Below are positions 15,708 through 24,305 of a stretch of DNA of 64,000 bases, in pieces. Made by a program: the position numbers and the translations under genes. A model generated the notes under the pieces. The model was not told the origin of the DNA. It made no database searches and saw only the letters and a list, made by a program, of their open reading frames with translations. Position 1 is the first letter of the stretch, and every line of letters begins with the position of its first letter. This DNA is from an uncultured Oscillospiraceae bacterium (lineage in GTDB: Bacteria > Bacillota > Clostridia > Oscillospirales > Oscillospiraceae), in assembly GCA_910588635.1 (NCBI GenBank), contig CAJUPW010000013.1:9770-73769 (forward strand), given 5' to 3'.

Positions 15708-16220
15708 ATGACCCGACGGGATTTTATCCACAAATGGCTTGTCTACGCCCTGGGCCTGCTGCCCGTGTGGCTGCTGGACGCCTATATCCTGCCCCGGTAT
15801 CCCCTGTACGGCGCCTCGCCCATGCTGCTGCCCCTGGCGGTGGCGGCGGTGGCGGTGCTGGAGGGGGCGTACTCGGGCACCGGCTTCGGCCTGGGGGTGG
15901 GTCTGCTGTGGGAGCTGGCCTACCCAGGAGGCTTTGGAGGGCTGGTATTTTTTCTGGCTCTGGCCGGGATGGCTATGGGGGCGGTGTCCCAGTACGCTCT
16001 GAGCCAGTCCTTCATCGGCTGCCTGATCTGCGCGGCGGGGACGGTGGGGCTGCTGGAGCTGCTGCGCGTCGCCCGGGGCCTGCTCACCAACGCCGCGCCC
16101 CTGTCCGCCTTGCTGGAGGCGGCTGCCCCGGAGTTTCTCTGGTCGGTGGCCTGGACCCCCCTGGTCTGGCTGCTGTTCCGGGCCGTCTACCGAAAGGTGG
16201 GCGGGAACAAGCTGGCGTAA
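15708..16220 (+). CDS. mreD: Rod shape-determining protein MreD
   Basis: A 170-residue membrane protein with five or so hydrophobic segments, 11 bases after mreC and behind an AAGGAG site. The size, the hydrophobicity profile, the conserved acidic/aromatic first loop (WLLDAYILPRYPLYGASP) and the order mreC-mreD-PBP2 identify it as MreD, even though the family is weakly conserved. It acts in the membrane complex that directs sidewall peptidoglycan synthesis. Confidence 0.88.
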   Translation: MTRRDFIHKWLVYALGLLPVWLLDAYILPRYPLYGASPMLLPLAVAAVAVLEGAYSGTGFGLGVGLLWELAYPGGFGGLVFFLALAGMAMGAVSQYALSQSFIGCLICAAGTVGLLELLRVARGLLTNAAPLSALLEAAAPEFLWSVAWTPLVWLLFRAVYRKVGGNKLA

Positions 16221-16290
16221 TGCAAGGGGCGGTCCCCGAGCCGCCCCGTTGCCCCGGATTTCGGTGGGGCGGCACAGAGGCCGCCCCCTA
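16221..16290. repeat. GC-rich hairpin pair between mreD and PBP2 genes
   Basis: Two adjacent hairpins: GGGGCGG/CCGCCCC (from 16226) and GGGGCGGC/GCCGCCCC (from about 16265), the second ending in CCCCCTAC. The CCCCTAC/GTAGGGG ending is shared with elements at 32801-32908 and 49142-49175, so it appears to be one copy of a dispersed palindromic repeat. Confidence 0.55.
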
Positions 16291-16313
16291 CTCCGCAGAA
16301 AAAGGAGACCCCT

Positions 16314-18608
16314 ATGAATACAAAACAATTTCACCGCCGGGTGTGGGCCATCGTACTGCTGCTGGCTCTGATGGTCACAGGCATGGGGGCCGCCCTATAC
16401 GACCTGCAGATCAACAACGGCGAAAGCTACTCCCGGCTGACCGAGAAGAAAATTGCCGAGACCCAGTCTGTCCCGGCCGCCCGAGGCAATCTCTATGACC
16501 GAAACGGCCAGGTACTGGTGTCCAACCGGGTCATCTACGAGGTCACTCTGGACGCGGGCCTGATGAAGGAGGAGGAGCGCTGCGGCATTCTGCTCTCCCT
16601 CATTGAAGCCGCCCGGACCGAGGGGGTGGAGTGGACGGACAATCTGCCCATCACCAGGACGGCCCCCTTCCGCTTTACCACCGACGACCCCTATTACGCG
16701 GTCTCACAGGACGAGGACGGCAAGGAGGTCAAGACCCTCACCCGATTGGGCCGGCTGGCGGTAAAGATGGGCTGGGTGGACGACCCCACCAAGGAGGCGG
16801 AGCCGGAGACGGAGACCGCCGCCCCCGCCAAGGAGCCCGGCCTGCTGGACAAGATTAAGAGCTTCCTGAAGGGGGGGGCGTCTGCGGATGTCCCCAAGAA
16901 GGCCAAGGAACCCAAGCCTCTGCTGGAGGCGGAGGCGCTGCTGGGCGTGATGTGCGAGAGCTTCGGCGTGGCGGGAGAGGGGGCTGTGGACCGGAAAAAG
17001 GCCGCAAAGAACGGCGAGACCGTCCCCAACCTGAACATCGGGGACATGTCCGAGACGGACGCCCGGGCCCTGGCCGGGGTGCTCTACGAGCTGAACCTGC
17101 GCAGCCAGGACATCTACACCGCCGCGGAGTATGTCTTTGCCTCCGATGTGGACATCGACTTTATTTCCCGGGTGAAGGAGCGGGACCTGACCGGCGTGGT
17201 CATCGAAGCCGCCACCTTGCGGCAGTACCACACCAAATACGCCGCCCATCTGCTGGGCCGGACCGGACTAATGGACAAGAAAGAGTGGGAATACTACAAG
17301 ACAGTGGACGCGGACGGCGACGGCAAGACGGACTACCAGATGAACGACACCGTGGGCAAGGAGGGGGCCGAGCAGGCCTTCGAGAGCCTGCTCCGGGGCA
17401 AACCGGGCACCCGGACGGTGGAGCGGAACACCAAGGGCAAAATCGTGGCCCAGAACTGGGAGACCGAGCCGGAGCCGGGGGGCAATGTGATGCTCACCCT
17501 GGACATCGGCCTGCAGGGTTATGTGGAGAATCTGCTGGCCGACGCCGTCCCAAAGCTGGCCAGTGAGGAGACGGAGGGCGCCGCCTGCGTGGTACTGGAC
17601 GTGAAGGGGGCCGAGGTGCTGACCGCCGCCTCCTATCCCACCTATGATCTGGCCAACTATGCCTCGGAGCTGACGGAGAAGGGGGACGACCCCCTCCATC
17701 CCTTCCTGAACCGGGCCCTTCAAGGGGCTTATCCCCCCGGCTCTACCTTCAAGATGCTCACCGCCATCGCCGGCCTGGAGGAGAAGATCATTACCCCATC
17801 TACCCTGATCCGGGACGAGGGGCAGTATAATTATTACGGCCCCAACGGCCCCAAGTGCTGGATATTCCGGCAGTACGGCAGCAGGCACGGCCTGATTAAC
17901 GTGTCTAAAGCCATTGAGGTGTCCTGCAACTACTTCATGTTCGACGTGGGCCGCCAGCTTGGCATCGAAAAGCTGGACGAGTACGCCGCCCGCTTCGGCC
18001 TGGGGGAAAAGACCGGCATTGAGCTGGCCGAGAGCGCCGGCGTCATGGCCAGCCCGGAGTACACTGAGTCCCTGGGCGGCACCTGGTATGAGGGCAACAC
18101 CCTGTCGGTGGCCATCGGCCAGGAGAGCAGCCAGTTCACCCCCCTCCAACTGGCCAACTATATCGCCACCTTGGTCAACGGCGGCACCCGGAACGCCGTC
18201 CACCTGCTGAAGGAGGTCAAATCCAGCGACTTCTCCCAGGTGCTCCAGAGCTACGAGCCCCAGGTGCTGGACACCATTGAAATTGAGGACCAGAACCTGA
18301 AGGCGGTGAAGGCCGGCATGCTGGCCCTGACCACCAACAACAGCTCTGTGCGGCAGTATTTCCAGAGCCTGCCCTTCCAGGCGGGCGCCAAGACAGGCTC
18401 CGCTCAGGTTACCGGCCAGAACGAGTCCAACGCTGTGTTCGTCTGCTTCGCCCCCTATGACGACCCGGAGATCGCGGTAGCCATCGCGGTGGAGCACGGC
18501 GGCAGCGGCAGCGAGCTGGCCAGTATGGCCGCCGACGTGCTGCGCTACTACTTTTCTTCTCAGGAGACCCGGGACGAAATTCCCGTGGAAAACACCCTGA
18601 TCCGGTGA
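16314..18608 (+). CDS. mrdA: Penicillin-binding protein 2 (class B, elongation transpeptidase)
   Basis: A 764-residue class B penicillin-binding protein: a short cytoplasmic tail, one transmembrane anchor (about residues 11-30), the pedestal/dimerisation domain beginning VPAARGNLYDRNGQVLVSN, and a C-terminal transpeptidase domain. The active-site motifs are Ser477-x-x-Lys480 in PPGSTFKML, Ser537-Cys-Asn539 and Lys693-Thr-Gly in KTGSAQVTG. It cross-links peptidoglycan during cell elongation with RodA and MreC/D. A charged, proline- and glutamate-rich insert (about residues 160-205, EAEPETETAAPAKEPG...) makes it longer than most homologues. An AAGGAG site precedes ATG 16314. Confidence 0.96.
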   Translation: MNTKQFHRRVWAIVLLLALMVTGMGAALYDLQINNGESYSRLTEKKIAETQSVPAARGNLYDRNGQVLVSNRVIYEVTLDAGLMKEEERCGILLSLIEAARTEGVEWTDNLPITRTAPFRFTTDDPYYAVSQDEDGKEVKTLTRLGRLAVKMGWVDDPTKEAEPETETAAPAKEPGLLDKIKSFLKGGASADVPKKAKEPKPLLEAEALLGVMCESFGVAGEGAVDRKKAAKNGETVPNLNIGDMSETDARALAGVLYELNLRSQDIYTAAEYVFASDVDIDFISRVKERDLTGVVIEAATLRQYHTKYAAHLLGRTGLMDKKEWEYYKTVDADGDGKTDYQMNDTVGKEGAEQAFESLLRGKPGTRTVERNTKGKIVAQNWETEPEPGGNVMLTLDIGLQGYVENLLADAVPKLASEETEGAACVVLDVKGAEVLTAASYPTYDLANYASELTEKGDDPLHPFLNRALQGAYPPGSTFKMLTAIAGLEEKIITPSTLIRDEGQYNYYGPNGPKCWIFRQYGSRHGLINVSKAIEVSCNYFMFDVGRQLGIEKLDEYAARFGLGEKTGIELAESAGVMASPEYTESLGGTWYEGNTLSVAIGQESSQFTPLQLANYIATLVNGGTRNAVHLLKEVKSSDFSQVLQSYEPQVLDTIEIEDQNLKAVKAGMLALTTNNSSVRQYFQSLPFQAGAKTGSAQVTGQNESNAVFVCFAPYDDPEIAVAIAVEHGGSGSELASMAADVLRYYFSSQETRDEIPVENTLIR

Positions 18609-18612
18609 TCCT

Positions 18613-18649
18613 CCCCACAGAACATGTGGGGCCCGCCCGGAGGGCGGGC
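18613..18649 (+). terminator. Twin hairpin after the PBP2 gene
   Basis: CCCCACA/TGTGGGG (18613-18631) is followed at once by GCCCGCCC/GGGCGGGC (18631-18649), 5 bases after the PBP2 stop; only a weak T-rich tail (AAATTTT) follows. It likely terminates or attenuates transcription before mrp. Confidence 0.6.
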
Positions 18650-18693
18650 TGGCCCATAAATTTTCACCAACAAAACAAGGAGATGTATCAATT

Positions 18694-19506
18694 ATGGCAG
18701 AAAACTGTACCCACGACTGCTCCAGCTGCTCCGCCGACTGCTCCTCCCGGGACCTGCGGGTACCGGCCAACGCCCTGTCCAGCATCAAGCAGGTCATCGC
18801 GGTGGTGAGCGGCAAGGGCGGCGTGGGCAAGAGCACCGTTACCGCCTCTTTGGCGGCGGCTATGGCCAAAAGGGGCAAAAAGGTGGCCGTTCTGGACGCT
18901 GACATCACCGGCCCCTCCATCCCCACCGCCTTCGGGATTCATGAGCGGGCCACCGGCTCCGACCAGGGCATCGACCCCGCCGTCACCAAGGGCGGCATCA
19001 AGCTCATGTCCCTGAACCTCCTTTCCGCCAACGAGACCGACCCGGTGATCTGGCGGGGGCCCGTCATTGCCGGAGTGGTCACCCAGTTCTGGCAGGAGGT
19101 AGTCTGGGGCGACATCGACTATATGTTCGTGGATATGCCCCCGGGCACCGGCGACGTGCCCCTCACCGTGTTCCAGTCCCTCCCCGTGGACGGGGCGGTG
19201 GTGATCACCTCCCCCCAGGACCTGGTGTCCATGATCGTGTCCAAGGCGGTGAACATGGCCAAGATGATGGATATTCCAGTGCTGGGCCTGGTGGAGAACT
19301 ACAGCTATTTCCAGTGCCCTGACTGCGGCAAGCGGCATGCCATCTTCGGCGAGAGCCGCATCGATCAGGTGGCCGCGGAGCTGGAGGTGCCCGTGCTGGC
19401 CAAGCTGCCCATCGACCCTGCCTGGGCCGCCGCTTTTGACGCCGGGGGGATCGAGGACTTCCCCTCTGAGGCCATGACCCGGCTGTCCGAGGAGCTGGAG
19501 AGCTGA
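18694..19506 (+). CDS. mrp: Mrp/NBP35-family iron-sulfur cluster carrier ATPase
   Basis: A 270-residue P-loop protein of the Mrp/ApbC/NBP35 group that binds and transfers Fe-S clusters to apo-proteins. The deviant Walker A is GKGGVGKST (about residues 37-45), followed by DADITGPSIPTAFG and DYMFVDMPPGTGDVP. The cluster-binding CPDCGK pair is at about residue 209. A cysteine-rich N terminus (CTHDCSSCSADC) is an extra feature seen in NBP35-like and many clostridial versions and could bind a second cluster. It stands alone between two hairpins, 85 bases after the PBP2 gene, with an AAGGAG site. Confidence 0.92.
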   Translation: MAENCTHDCSSCSADCSSRDLRVPANALSSIKQVIAVVSGKGGVGKSTVTASLAAAMAKRGKKVAVLDADITGPSIPTAFGIHERATGSDQGIDPAVTKGGIKLMSLNLLSANETDPVIWRGPVIAGVVTQFWQEVVWGDIDYMFVDMPPGTGDVPLTVFQSLPVDGAVVITSPQDLVSMIVSKAVNMAKMMDIPVLGLVENYSYFQCPDCGKRHAIFGESRIDQVAAELEVPVLAKLPIDPAWAAAFDAGGIEDFPSEAMTRLSEELES

Positions 19507-19547
19507 GCAAGCGGCCAGATCCAGCCCATTTTAGGAGACAACGAACC

Positions 19548-20258
19548 ATGATGAGCAGTCTTATCAACGTTTTTCTTGCCTCTGTCACCGCCATCTCCCT
19601 GACCCTGAGCGGCTGCCAGACCCTGATCCCCCCGCCCTACGACTACTCCCGGCCCGTCCCTGAAAGCGAGCGGCAGGAGGATTCCTGGCTTGACGGCAGC
19701 GCCGTCATCGGCCACTCCCTGATGGAGGGCTTTGAGCGCTTCGCCAAGGTGGACGCCAATATCCACTATTTCACCACCACCGGCCTCTCCGCCGCCGATG
19801 TTTCCGGCTGCAGCCGGTTCAGCCTCCCGAACGGCGGGACCGGCACTCTGGCGGACGGCCTGGGACAGAAGGACTTCAGCAAGGTCTATATTATGCTGGG
19901 GGTCAACGAGATCGGTATCTCCAAGAACCGGCTGAAGGAGAATATGGCCGCAGTGATCCGGATCGTTCGGGACAATCAGCCCGAGGGCATCCCGATCTAC
20001 GTCCTGAACCTCACCCCCACGACCCAGGTGAAGTCGGACGGATCCGACTTCAATCAGGCGAACATCAAGCGGCTGAACGAGGCGCTGGCCGAGTTGTGCC
20101 GGGAGCAGAAGTGCTATCTGGTGGACCTCTGGTCCTGTTTCGCCGACGAGAACGGAAGCCTTCCGGCGGACAAGTCCACCGACGGCGTCCATCTCAAGGC
20201 CCCCCAGTACCGGGTTATGGCCGACTATATCCTGTCCCACACCGTGGGAAGCAAATAA
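19548..20258 (+). CDS. Lipoprotein SGNH/GDSL-type hydrolase
   Basis: A 236-residue predicted lipoprotein: signal segment ending in the lipobox TLSGC with Cys23 as the lipid-bearing residue. The remainder has the SGNH-hydrolase blocks: block I GHSLMEGF with the catalytic serine, block III LGVNEIG with the oxyanion asparagine, and block V DGVHLK with catalytic Asp and His. These enzymes remove acyl groups (often O-acetyl) from lipids or polysaccharides. An extracellular, membrane-tethered esterase acting on cell-wall or host glycans is the reasonable inference; the substrate is unknown. Two ATGs in tandem open the frame. Strong tandem terminators follow. Confidence 0.85.
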   Translation: MMSSLINVFLASVTAISLTLSGCQTLIPPPYDYSRPVPESERQEDSWLDGSAVIGHSLMEGFERFAKVDANIHYFTTTGLSAADVSGCSRFSLPNGGTGTLADGLGQKDFSKVYIMLGVNEIGISKNRLKENMAAVIRIVRDNQPEGIPIYVLNLTPTTQVKSDGSDFNQANIKRLNEALAELCREQKCYLVDLWSCFADENGSLPADKSTDGVHLKAPQYRVMADYILSHTVGSK

Positions 20259-20265
20259 AACGCAT

Positions 20266-20319
20266 CCGCCCGGAACGGTCAATATCTGGCTGTTCCGGGC
20301 GGTGTTTCAGTCTTTTTTT
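20266..20319 (+). terminator. Intrinsic terminator after the SGNH hydrolase
   Basis: CCGCCCGGAAC pairs perfectly with GTTCCGGGCGG (11 bp) around a 15-base loop, and a seven-T run follows at 20313-20319. Confidence 0.85.
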
Positions 20320-20338
20320 GTTCTGAGGAAGAGAAATG

Positions 20339-20366
20339 ATTCCCCGACTGAAGCCGGGGAATTTTT
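20339..20366 (+). terminator. Second intrinsic terminator before feoB
   Basis: ATTCCCCG/CGGGGAAT (8 bp, 8-base loop) followed directly by TTTT. With the hairpin at 20266 it insulates the iron-transport gene. Confidence 0.7.
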
Positions 20367-20389
20367 CTGCGCCCGTCAGGGAAAACCCC

Positions 20390-20418
20390 TTGAAAATCCC
20401 GGCGCCGTGCGCTACAAT
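20390..20418 (+). promoter_or_regulatory. Sigma-A promoter of feoB
   Basis: TTGAAA (20390-20395), 17-base spacer, TACAAT (20413-20418); 52 bases before the feoB start. No clear Fur box (GATAATGATNATCATTATC type) was seen around it. Confidence 0.7.
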
Positions 20419-20469
20419 AGCTGAGAAGAGTAAGCCACACCTAACTTTCTGAGAAGAAGGGATTACCAT

Positions 20470-22869
20470 ATGGAGGAGCGAAAGAAAACCCTGGAGGACC
20501 TGGCCCCCGGCCAGAGCGGGACCATTTTGTCCGTCGGCAATCAATCGGGAACGGTAAAGCGCCGCCTGGTGGATATGGGACTCACCCCGGGTACTGAGGT
20601 AAAAGTCACCAAGATTGCCCCCCTGGGCGACCCCATTGAAGTCACTCTGCGGGGGTATGAGCTGTCCTTGCGGAAGGCGGACGCCGCCCAGATCGCCATG
20701 GGCCAGCCCCGGCCCAGGGGAACAGGGGCGGCCCGGGCGGCCATGACCCGGCGGGACCCGGAGACCGCCCGCCGTCAGTTAAAGGCCCACGAGCACGAGC
20801 TGGAGGCCCACGGGGGCCGGTACGACCCCGCCGAGCATGACAAGAGGCAGATGCGGGTGGCCCTGGCGGGCAACCCCAACTGCGGCAAGACCACCCTGTT
20901 CAACGCCCTCACCGGCTCCAACCAGTATGTGGGCAACTGGCCGGGGGTCACGGTGGAGAAGAAGGAAGGGGAGACCCGCATTGGCGACCGGACGGTGACG
21001 GTGGTGGACCTGCCCGGCATCTACTCCCTGTCTCCCTACTCTATGGAGGAGATCGTGGCTCGGGACTTCATCATCGGCGAGAGCCCCGACTGCGTCATCG
21101 ACATTGTGGACGCCACCAATCTGGAGCGAAACCTGTATCTCACCGTCCAGCTTCTGGAGCTGGAGCGGCCCACGGTGCTGGCCCTCAACTTCATGGACGA
21201 GGTGGAGAAGCGGGGGGATAAGATCGATGTCCGCCGGCTGTCCAGGGAGCTGGGGGTTCCGGTCATCCCCATCACCGCCCGGACGGGAGAGGGCATTGAG
21301 GAGCTGATGCACACCGCCCACCGGCAGATGCACCTGGGCGTCACGGTGGAGCCCGACGACCTCTACGACGACTACACCCACGACATCCACCACCGCATGG
21401 GCGAGCTGCTCCACGACTACGCCTACGCCGCCGGCCTGCCCGCCCACTGGGCCTCCATCAAGCTGCTGGAGGGGGACGCCATTGTGGAAAAGGCGCTGAA
21501 CCTCCCCCCGGATATCAGAAAGAGGCTGGACGCCCTGGTGACGGAGTATGAGAACTCCAGCGACCTGGGCGACCGGGAGACCCTCATCGCCGACAGCCGC
21601 TACCAGTACATACAGCGGGTGGTGTCCGCCTCGGTGGTGCGGGGAGGCGTGCCCGGAGCACTCACCTTCAGCGAGAAGATCGACAAGGTGGTCACCCACC
21701 GAATCTTCGCCATTCCCCTGTTCCTGTGCACCATGCTGGTGATGTTTGTGGTCACCTTCGGCCCCTTCGGCTCCTGGCTGTCTGACGGGGTTGGGGCCGG
21801 GATGGACGCTCTGGCCCGGTGGCTGGCCCCCACTCTGGCCGGGCTGGGGGTGTCCCCCGTGCTTATCTCCCTGGCGTGCGACGGCATCATCGCCGGGGTG
21901 GGGGGCGTACTCACCTTTCTGCCTCAGATTGCGCTGCTGTTCCTGTTTCTGTCCTTCCTGGAGGACTCGGGCTATATGTCCCGGGCGGCCTTTATCATGG
22001 ACCGGGCGCTGCGCCGCTTCGGCCTGAGCGGAAAGGCCTTTATCCCCATGCTTATGGGCTTTGGCTGCTCCGTCCCCGCCATTATGGGCGCCCGGACCAT
22101 GGAGAACGAGAAGGACCGGCGCATGACCATCCTGCTGGTGCCCTTCATGTCCTGCTCCGCCAAGCTGCCCGTCTACGGATTGATCTCCGCCGCCTTCTTC
22201 GGACCCTGGGCCGGGCTGGTGGTCTTTGGGCTGTACATCATCGGCATGGTTGTGGGCGTGGCCTCCGGGCTGTTCTTCAAAAAGACTCTCTTCGCCGGGG
22301 AGCCGGCCCCCTTTGTGCTGGAGCTGCCCCCCTACCGCCTGCCCTCGGTGGGCAACATGCTCACCCATGTGTGGCAGAAGGTGAAGGGCTTCCTGGTCAA
22401 GGCCGGGACGCTGATCCTGCTCATGTCCATGGTGCTGTGGCTGCTTCAGTCCTTCGACTTCTCCCTCCGCATGGTGGAGGACGCCTCTCAGAGCATGCTG
22501 GGGGCCTTGGGTAATTTGATTGCCCCTGTGTTTGCCCCTTGCGGCTTCGGGCACTGGCAGGCCGCCGTGGCCCTGCTCACCGGCCTGATTGCCAAGGAGA
22601 TGGTGGTGTCCTCACTGTCCATGTTCTACGGCTTCTCCCTCACCGCCGCCGGCGGGGAGGTGGCCGTTGCCATGACCGGCTTTACCCCCCTGTCTGCCTT
22701 TGCCATGCTGGTGTTCATCCTGCTCTACGTCCCTTGTATGGCCGCCGTGTCCACCCTGTTCAGGGAGATGGGCAGCCGCGGGTGGGCCTGGTTCTCCATT
22801 GCCTGGCAGATCGGATGCGCCTATGTCCTGTCTCTGCTGGTGTATCAGATCGGAGGGCTGTTCCTGTGA
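20470..22869 (+). CDS. feoB: FeoA-FeoB fusion, ferrous iron transporter
   Basis: A 799-residue protein joining a FeoA-type SH3-like domain (about residues 10-80: GTVKRRLVDMGLTPGTEVKV) to a complete FeoB. The G domain starts at Gly134 with GNPNCGKTTLFNALTG, then switch region YVGNWPGVTVEKKEG and DLPGIYSLSPYS; the C-terminal half has the two Gate domains with eight or so membrane helices (MGFGCSVPAIMGAR, LVPFMSCSAKLPVYG). It imports Fe2+ driven or gated by GTP hydrolysis. Fused FeoA-FeoB is known in some anaerobes but separate genes are more usual. It overlaps the next gene by GTGA. A linker rich in Arg (about 80-115) joins the two parts. Confidence 0.96.
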   Translation: MEERKKTLEDLAPGQSGTILSVGNQSGTVKRRLVDMGLTPGTEVKVTKIAPLGDPIEVTLRGYELSLRKADAAQIAMGQPRPRGTGAARAAMTRRDPETARRQLKAHEHELEAHGGRYDPAEHDKRQMRVALAGNPNCGKTTLFNALTGSNQYVGNWPGVTVEKKEGETRIGDRTVTVVDLPGIYSLSPYSMEEIVARDFIIGESPDCVIDIVDATNLERNLYLTVQLLELERPTVLALNFMDEVEKRGDKIDVRRLSRELGVPVIPITARTGEGIEELMHTAHRQMHLGVTVEPDDLYDDYTHDIHHRMGELLHDYAYAAGLPAHWASIKLLEGDAIVEKALNLPPDIRKRLDALVTEYENSSDLGDRETLIADSRYQYIQRVVSASVVRGGVPGALTFSEKIDKVVTHRIFAIPLFLCTMLVMFVVTFGPFGSWLSDGVGAGMDALARWLAPTLAGLGVSPVLISLACDGIIAGVGGVLTFLPQIALLFLFLSFLEDSGYMSRAAFIMDRALRRFGLSGKAFIPMLMGFGCSVPAIMGARTMENEKDRRMTILLVPFMSCSAKLPVYGLISAAFFGPWAGLVVFGLYIIGMVVGVASGLFFKKTLFAGEPAPFVLELPPYRLPSVGNMLTHVWQKVKGFLVKAGTLILLMSMVLWLLQSFDFSLRMVEDASQSMLGALGNLIAPVFAPCGFGHWQAAVALLTGLIAKEMVVSSLSMFYGFSLTAAGGEVAVAMTGFTPLSAFAMLVFILLYVPCMAAVSTLFREMGSRGWAWFSIAWQIGCAYVLSLLVYQIGGLFL

Positions 22870-23267
22870 TCGTAAACATCCTGTTCTGGATTTTTATGCT
22901 GGTGTTTATCCTGATGATTCCCCTCCTCATGCTGGGCTTTGGTAAGTCATTTATGAAAAATCCCCCCACTGAAATCAACCCTGGCTATGGCTACCGCACG
23001 GCCATGTCCTCAAAAAACCAAGACACCTGGGACTTTGCCCAGAGGTACATGGGCAAGGTCTGGCATCGGGCGGGGCGGCTGCTGCTGATCCCCTCCGCCG
23101 TGCCGCTGCTGTTTGTGCTGGGGCGGGACGTGGGCGTTGTCGGCGTGGTTGGTCTGGCTGTCAGCGGGGTGCAGCTTGTGGTCATGCTGGGGTCCATTGG
23201 AGCTACGGAGCACGCCCTGAAGAAAAACTTTGACAAAAACGGAAAAAGAATAATAGAAACGGACTGA
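22866..23267 (+). CDS. SdpI-family membrane protein
   Basis: A 133-residue protein starting at GTG 22866 (overlap with feoB stop). A hydrophobic N-terminal helix is followed by PGYGYRTAMSSKNQDTWDFAQ, the characteristic SdpI-family motif (YGYRTxxSxxNxxTWxxAQ), and two more helices (about residues 75-90 and 95-115). SdpI in Bacillus subtilis gives immunity to the SDP cannibalism peptide, but most homologues are of unknown role. No sdpC-like toxin gene is nearby. Linkage to feoB is unexplained and may only reflect shared transcription. Confidence 0.82.
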   Translation: MIVNILFWIFMLVFILMIPLLMLGFGKSFMKNPPTEINPGYGYRTAMSSKNQDTWDFAQRYMGKVWHRAGRLLLIPSAVPLLFVLGRDVGVVGVVGLAVSGVQLVVMLGSIGATEHALKKNFDKNGKRIIETD

Positions 23268-23271
23268 TTTT

Positions 23272-24063
23272 GTGATAAAACTTATTTCTCTGGACCTGGA
23301 CGGCACGCTGCTGGACCCCAAGGGCCGGGTCACGGAGGCCTCCCGGGCAGCCATCGCCAGGGCGAGGGCTGCGGGGCTGCGGGTGGTCGTCAACACCGGG
23401 CGGGACTGCCACGAGGCGGCCTGGTTTGCCCGGGAGGCGAGGTGTGACACGCTGAACGCCTCCACCGGAGGGGGGATGGTGTCCGACGGCGGGCGGGTGC
23501 TCCGCCGGTGGGACGTGCCGGAGCCCTCGGGCCGCCGGGCGGTGGAGCTGTGCCTGGGCTGGGGCTTCGACCTGATGGTTTTTGCCGGGGAAAAGACGCT
23601 GGTCAGCTCCGCCTATAAGAAGTGCCTGGAGCGGTACTACCCCTTCCCGGCGTTCCACGCCCACGCCGTGGTCACCGACGACCCCCTGGGCTATATGGCG
23701 GAGCACGGCCTGCCTCTGACCAAGATACACGGGGAGCTGGACCCCTCCCAATATCCGCTGGAGCAGCTGGCCGCACTGCCGGGGGTGGCCCTCACCACCT
23801 CCAGCAGCCACGACGTGGAGCTGGTGGCCGCCGGGGCTGACAAGGGGAGGGCCCTGGCCCTGATTGCTGAGCGCTACGGCGTCGCTCTGAGGGAGTGCGC
23901 CGCCGTGGGGGACAGCGCCAACGACCTGGAGGCCCTCCAGGCGGTGGGGACCCCCATCGTCATGGGCAACGCCCCGGAGAACGTAAAGGCCGCCGCCGCC
24001 CGTATCGCCCCCTCCAACGCGGAGGAGGGCGCCGCCTGGGCGATTCTGAGCTGCCTGGAATGA
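23272..24063 (+). CDS. HAD-superfamily hydrolase, Cof type
   Basis: A 263-residue Cof/YidA-type (C2B cap) HAD phosphatase. Motif I is DLDGTLLD at about residues 8-15, motif II NTGR, and motif IV GDSANDLEAL near 218-227, with Lys in LVAAGADKGRAL as motif III. Such enzymes dephosphorylate sugar phosphates, nucleotides or pyridoxal phosphate. GTG 23272 is used as start (VIKLISLDLDG), 4 bases after the preceding stop and with weak ribosome-site pairing, so it is probably co-translated with the feoB operon. The substrate is unknown. Confidence 0.9.
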   Translation: MIKLISLDLDGTLLDPKGRVTEASRAAIARARAAGLRVVVNTGRDCHEAAWFAREARCDTLNASTGGGMVSDGGRVLRRWDVPEPSGRRAVELCLGWGFDLMVFAGEKTLVSSAYKKCLERYYPFPAFHAHAVVTDDPLGYMAEHGLPLTKIHGELDPSQYPLEQLAALPGVALTTSSSHDVELVAAGADKGRALALIAERYGVALRECAAVGDSANDLEALQAVGTPIVMGNAPENVKAAAARIAPSNAEEGAAWAILSCLE

Positions 24064-24157
24064 AAGCAGCCCCCCGGTGTTTCGCACTGGCAGGAAAGGC
24101 CGGAGGCCGGGTAGGTGACTGAAAGCGGCGCTGAGACGGTGAGCGTGCGCAAGGGTT

Positions 24158-24232
24158 TTCAGGGGCGAGCCCCTGAACGGCGTTTTGCCCACTTTGCCGC
24201 TGTTGGCAAAGTGGGTCGCCGTCGGGACGGCG
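24158..24232. repeat. Triple-hairpin intergenic element
   Basis: Three successive perfect hairpins in the gap between convergent genes: TTCAGGGGC/GCCCCTGAA (24158-24177), CCCACTTTGCC/GGCAAAGTGGG (24188-24215) and CGCCGT/ACGGCG (24217-24232). None has a T-run, so these are unlike simple terminators. The compact series looks like a REP/BIME-type repeat or a structured RNA. It has no second copy in this window that I could see. Confidence 0.6.
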
Positions 24233-24270
24233 AAACGATCCCCCCATCCCGCCGTAACGCATAAAATCAA

Positions 24271-24304
24271 AAAAGCGCGTCCCGGTCATTCGGGATGCGC
24301 TTTT
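24271..24304. terminator. Bidirectional terminator between convergent genes
   Basis: AAAAGCGC-TCCCG pairs with CGGGA-GCGCTTTT (one mismatch) around a 6-base loop, with A-run before and T-run after; it serves the HAD gene on the plus strand and the membrane protein gene on the minus strand. Confidence 0.8.
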
Positions 24305-24305
24305 A

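Noticed and set aside
20390..20470. Fur box in front of feoB
   Set aside because: No sequence close to the 19-bp Fur palindrome is present around the promoter.
20779..22554. 591-codon open frame on the minus strand
   Set aside because: It is antisense to feoB; shadow of GC-rich codon use.
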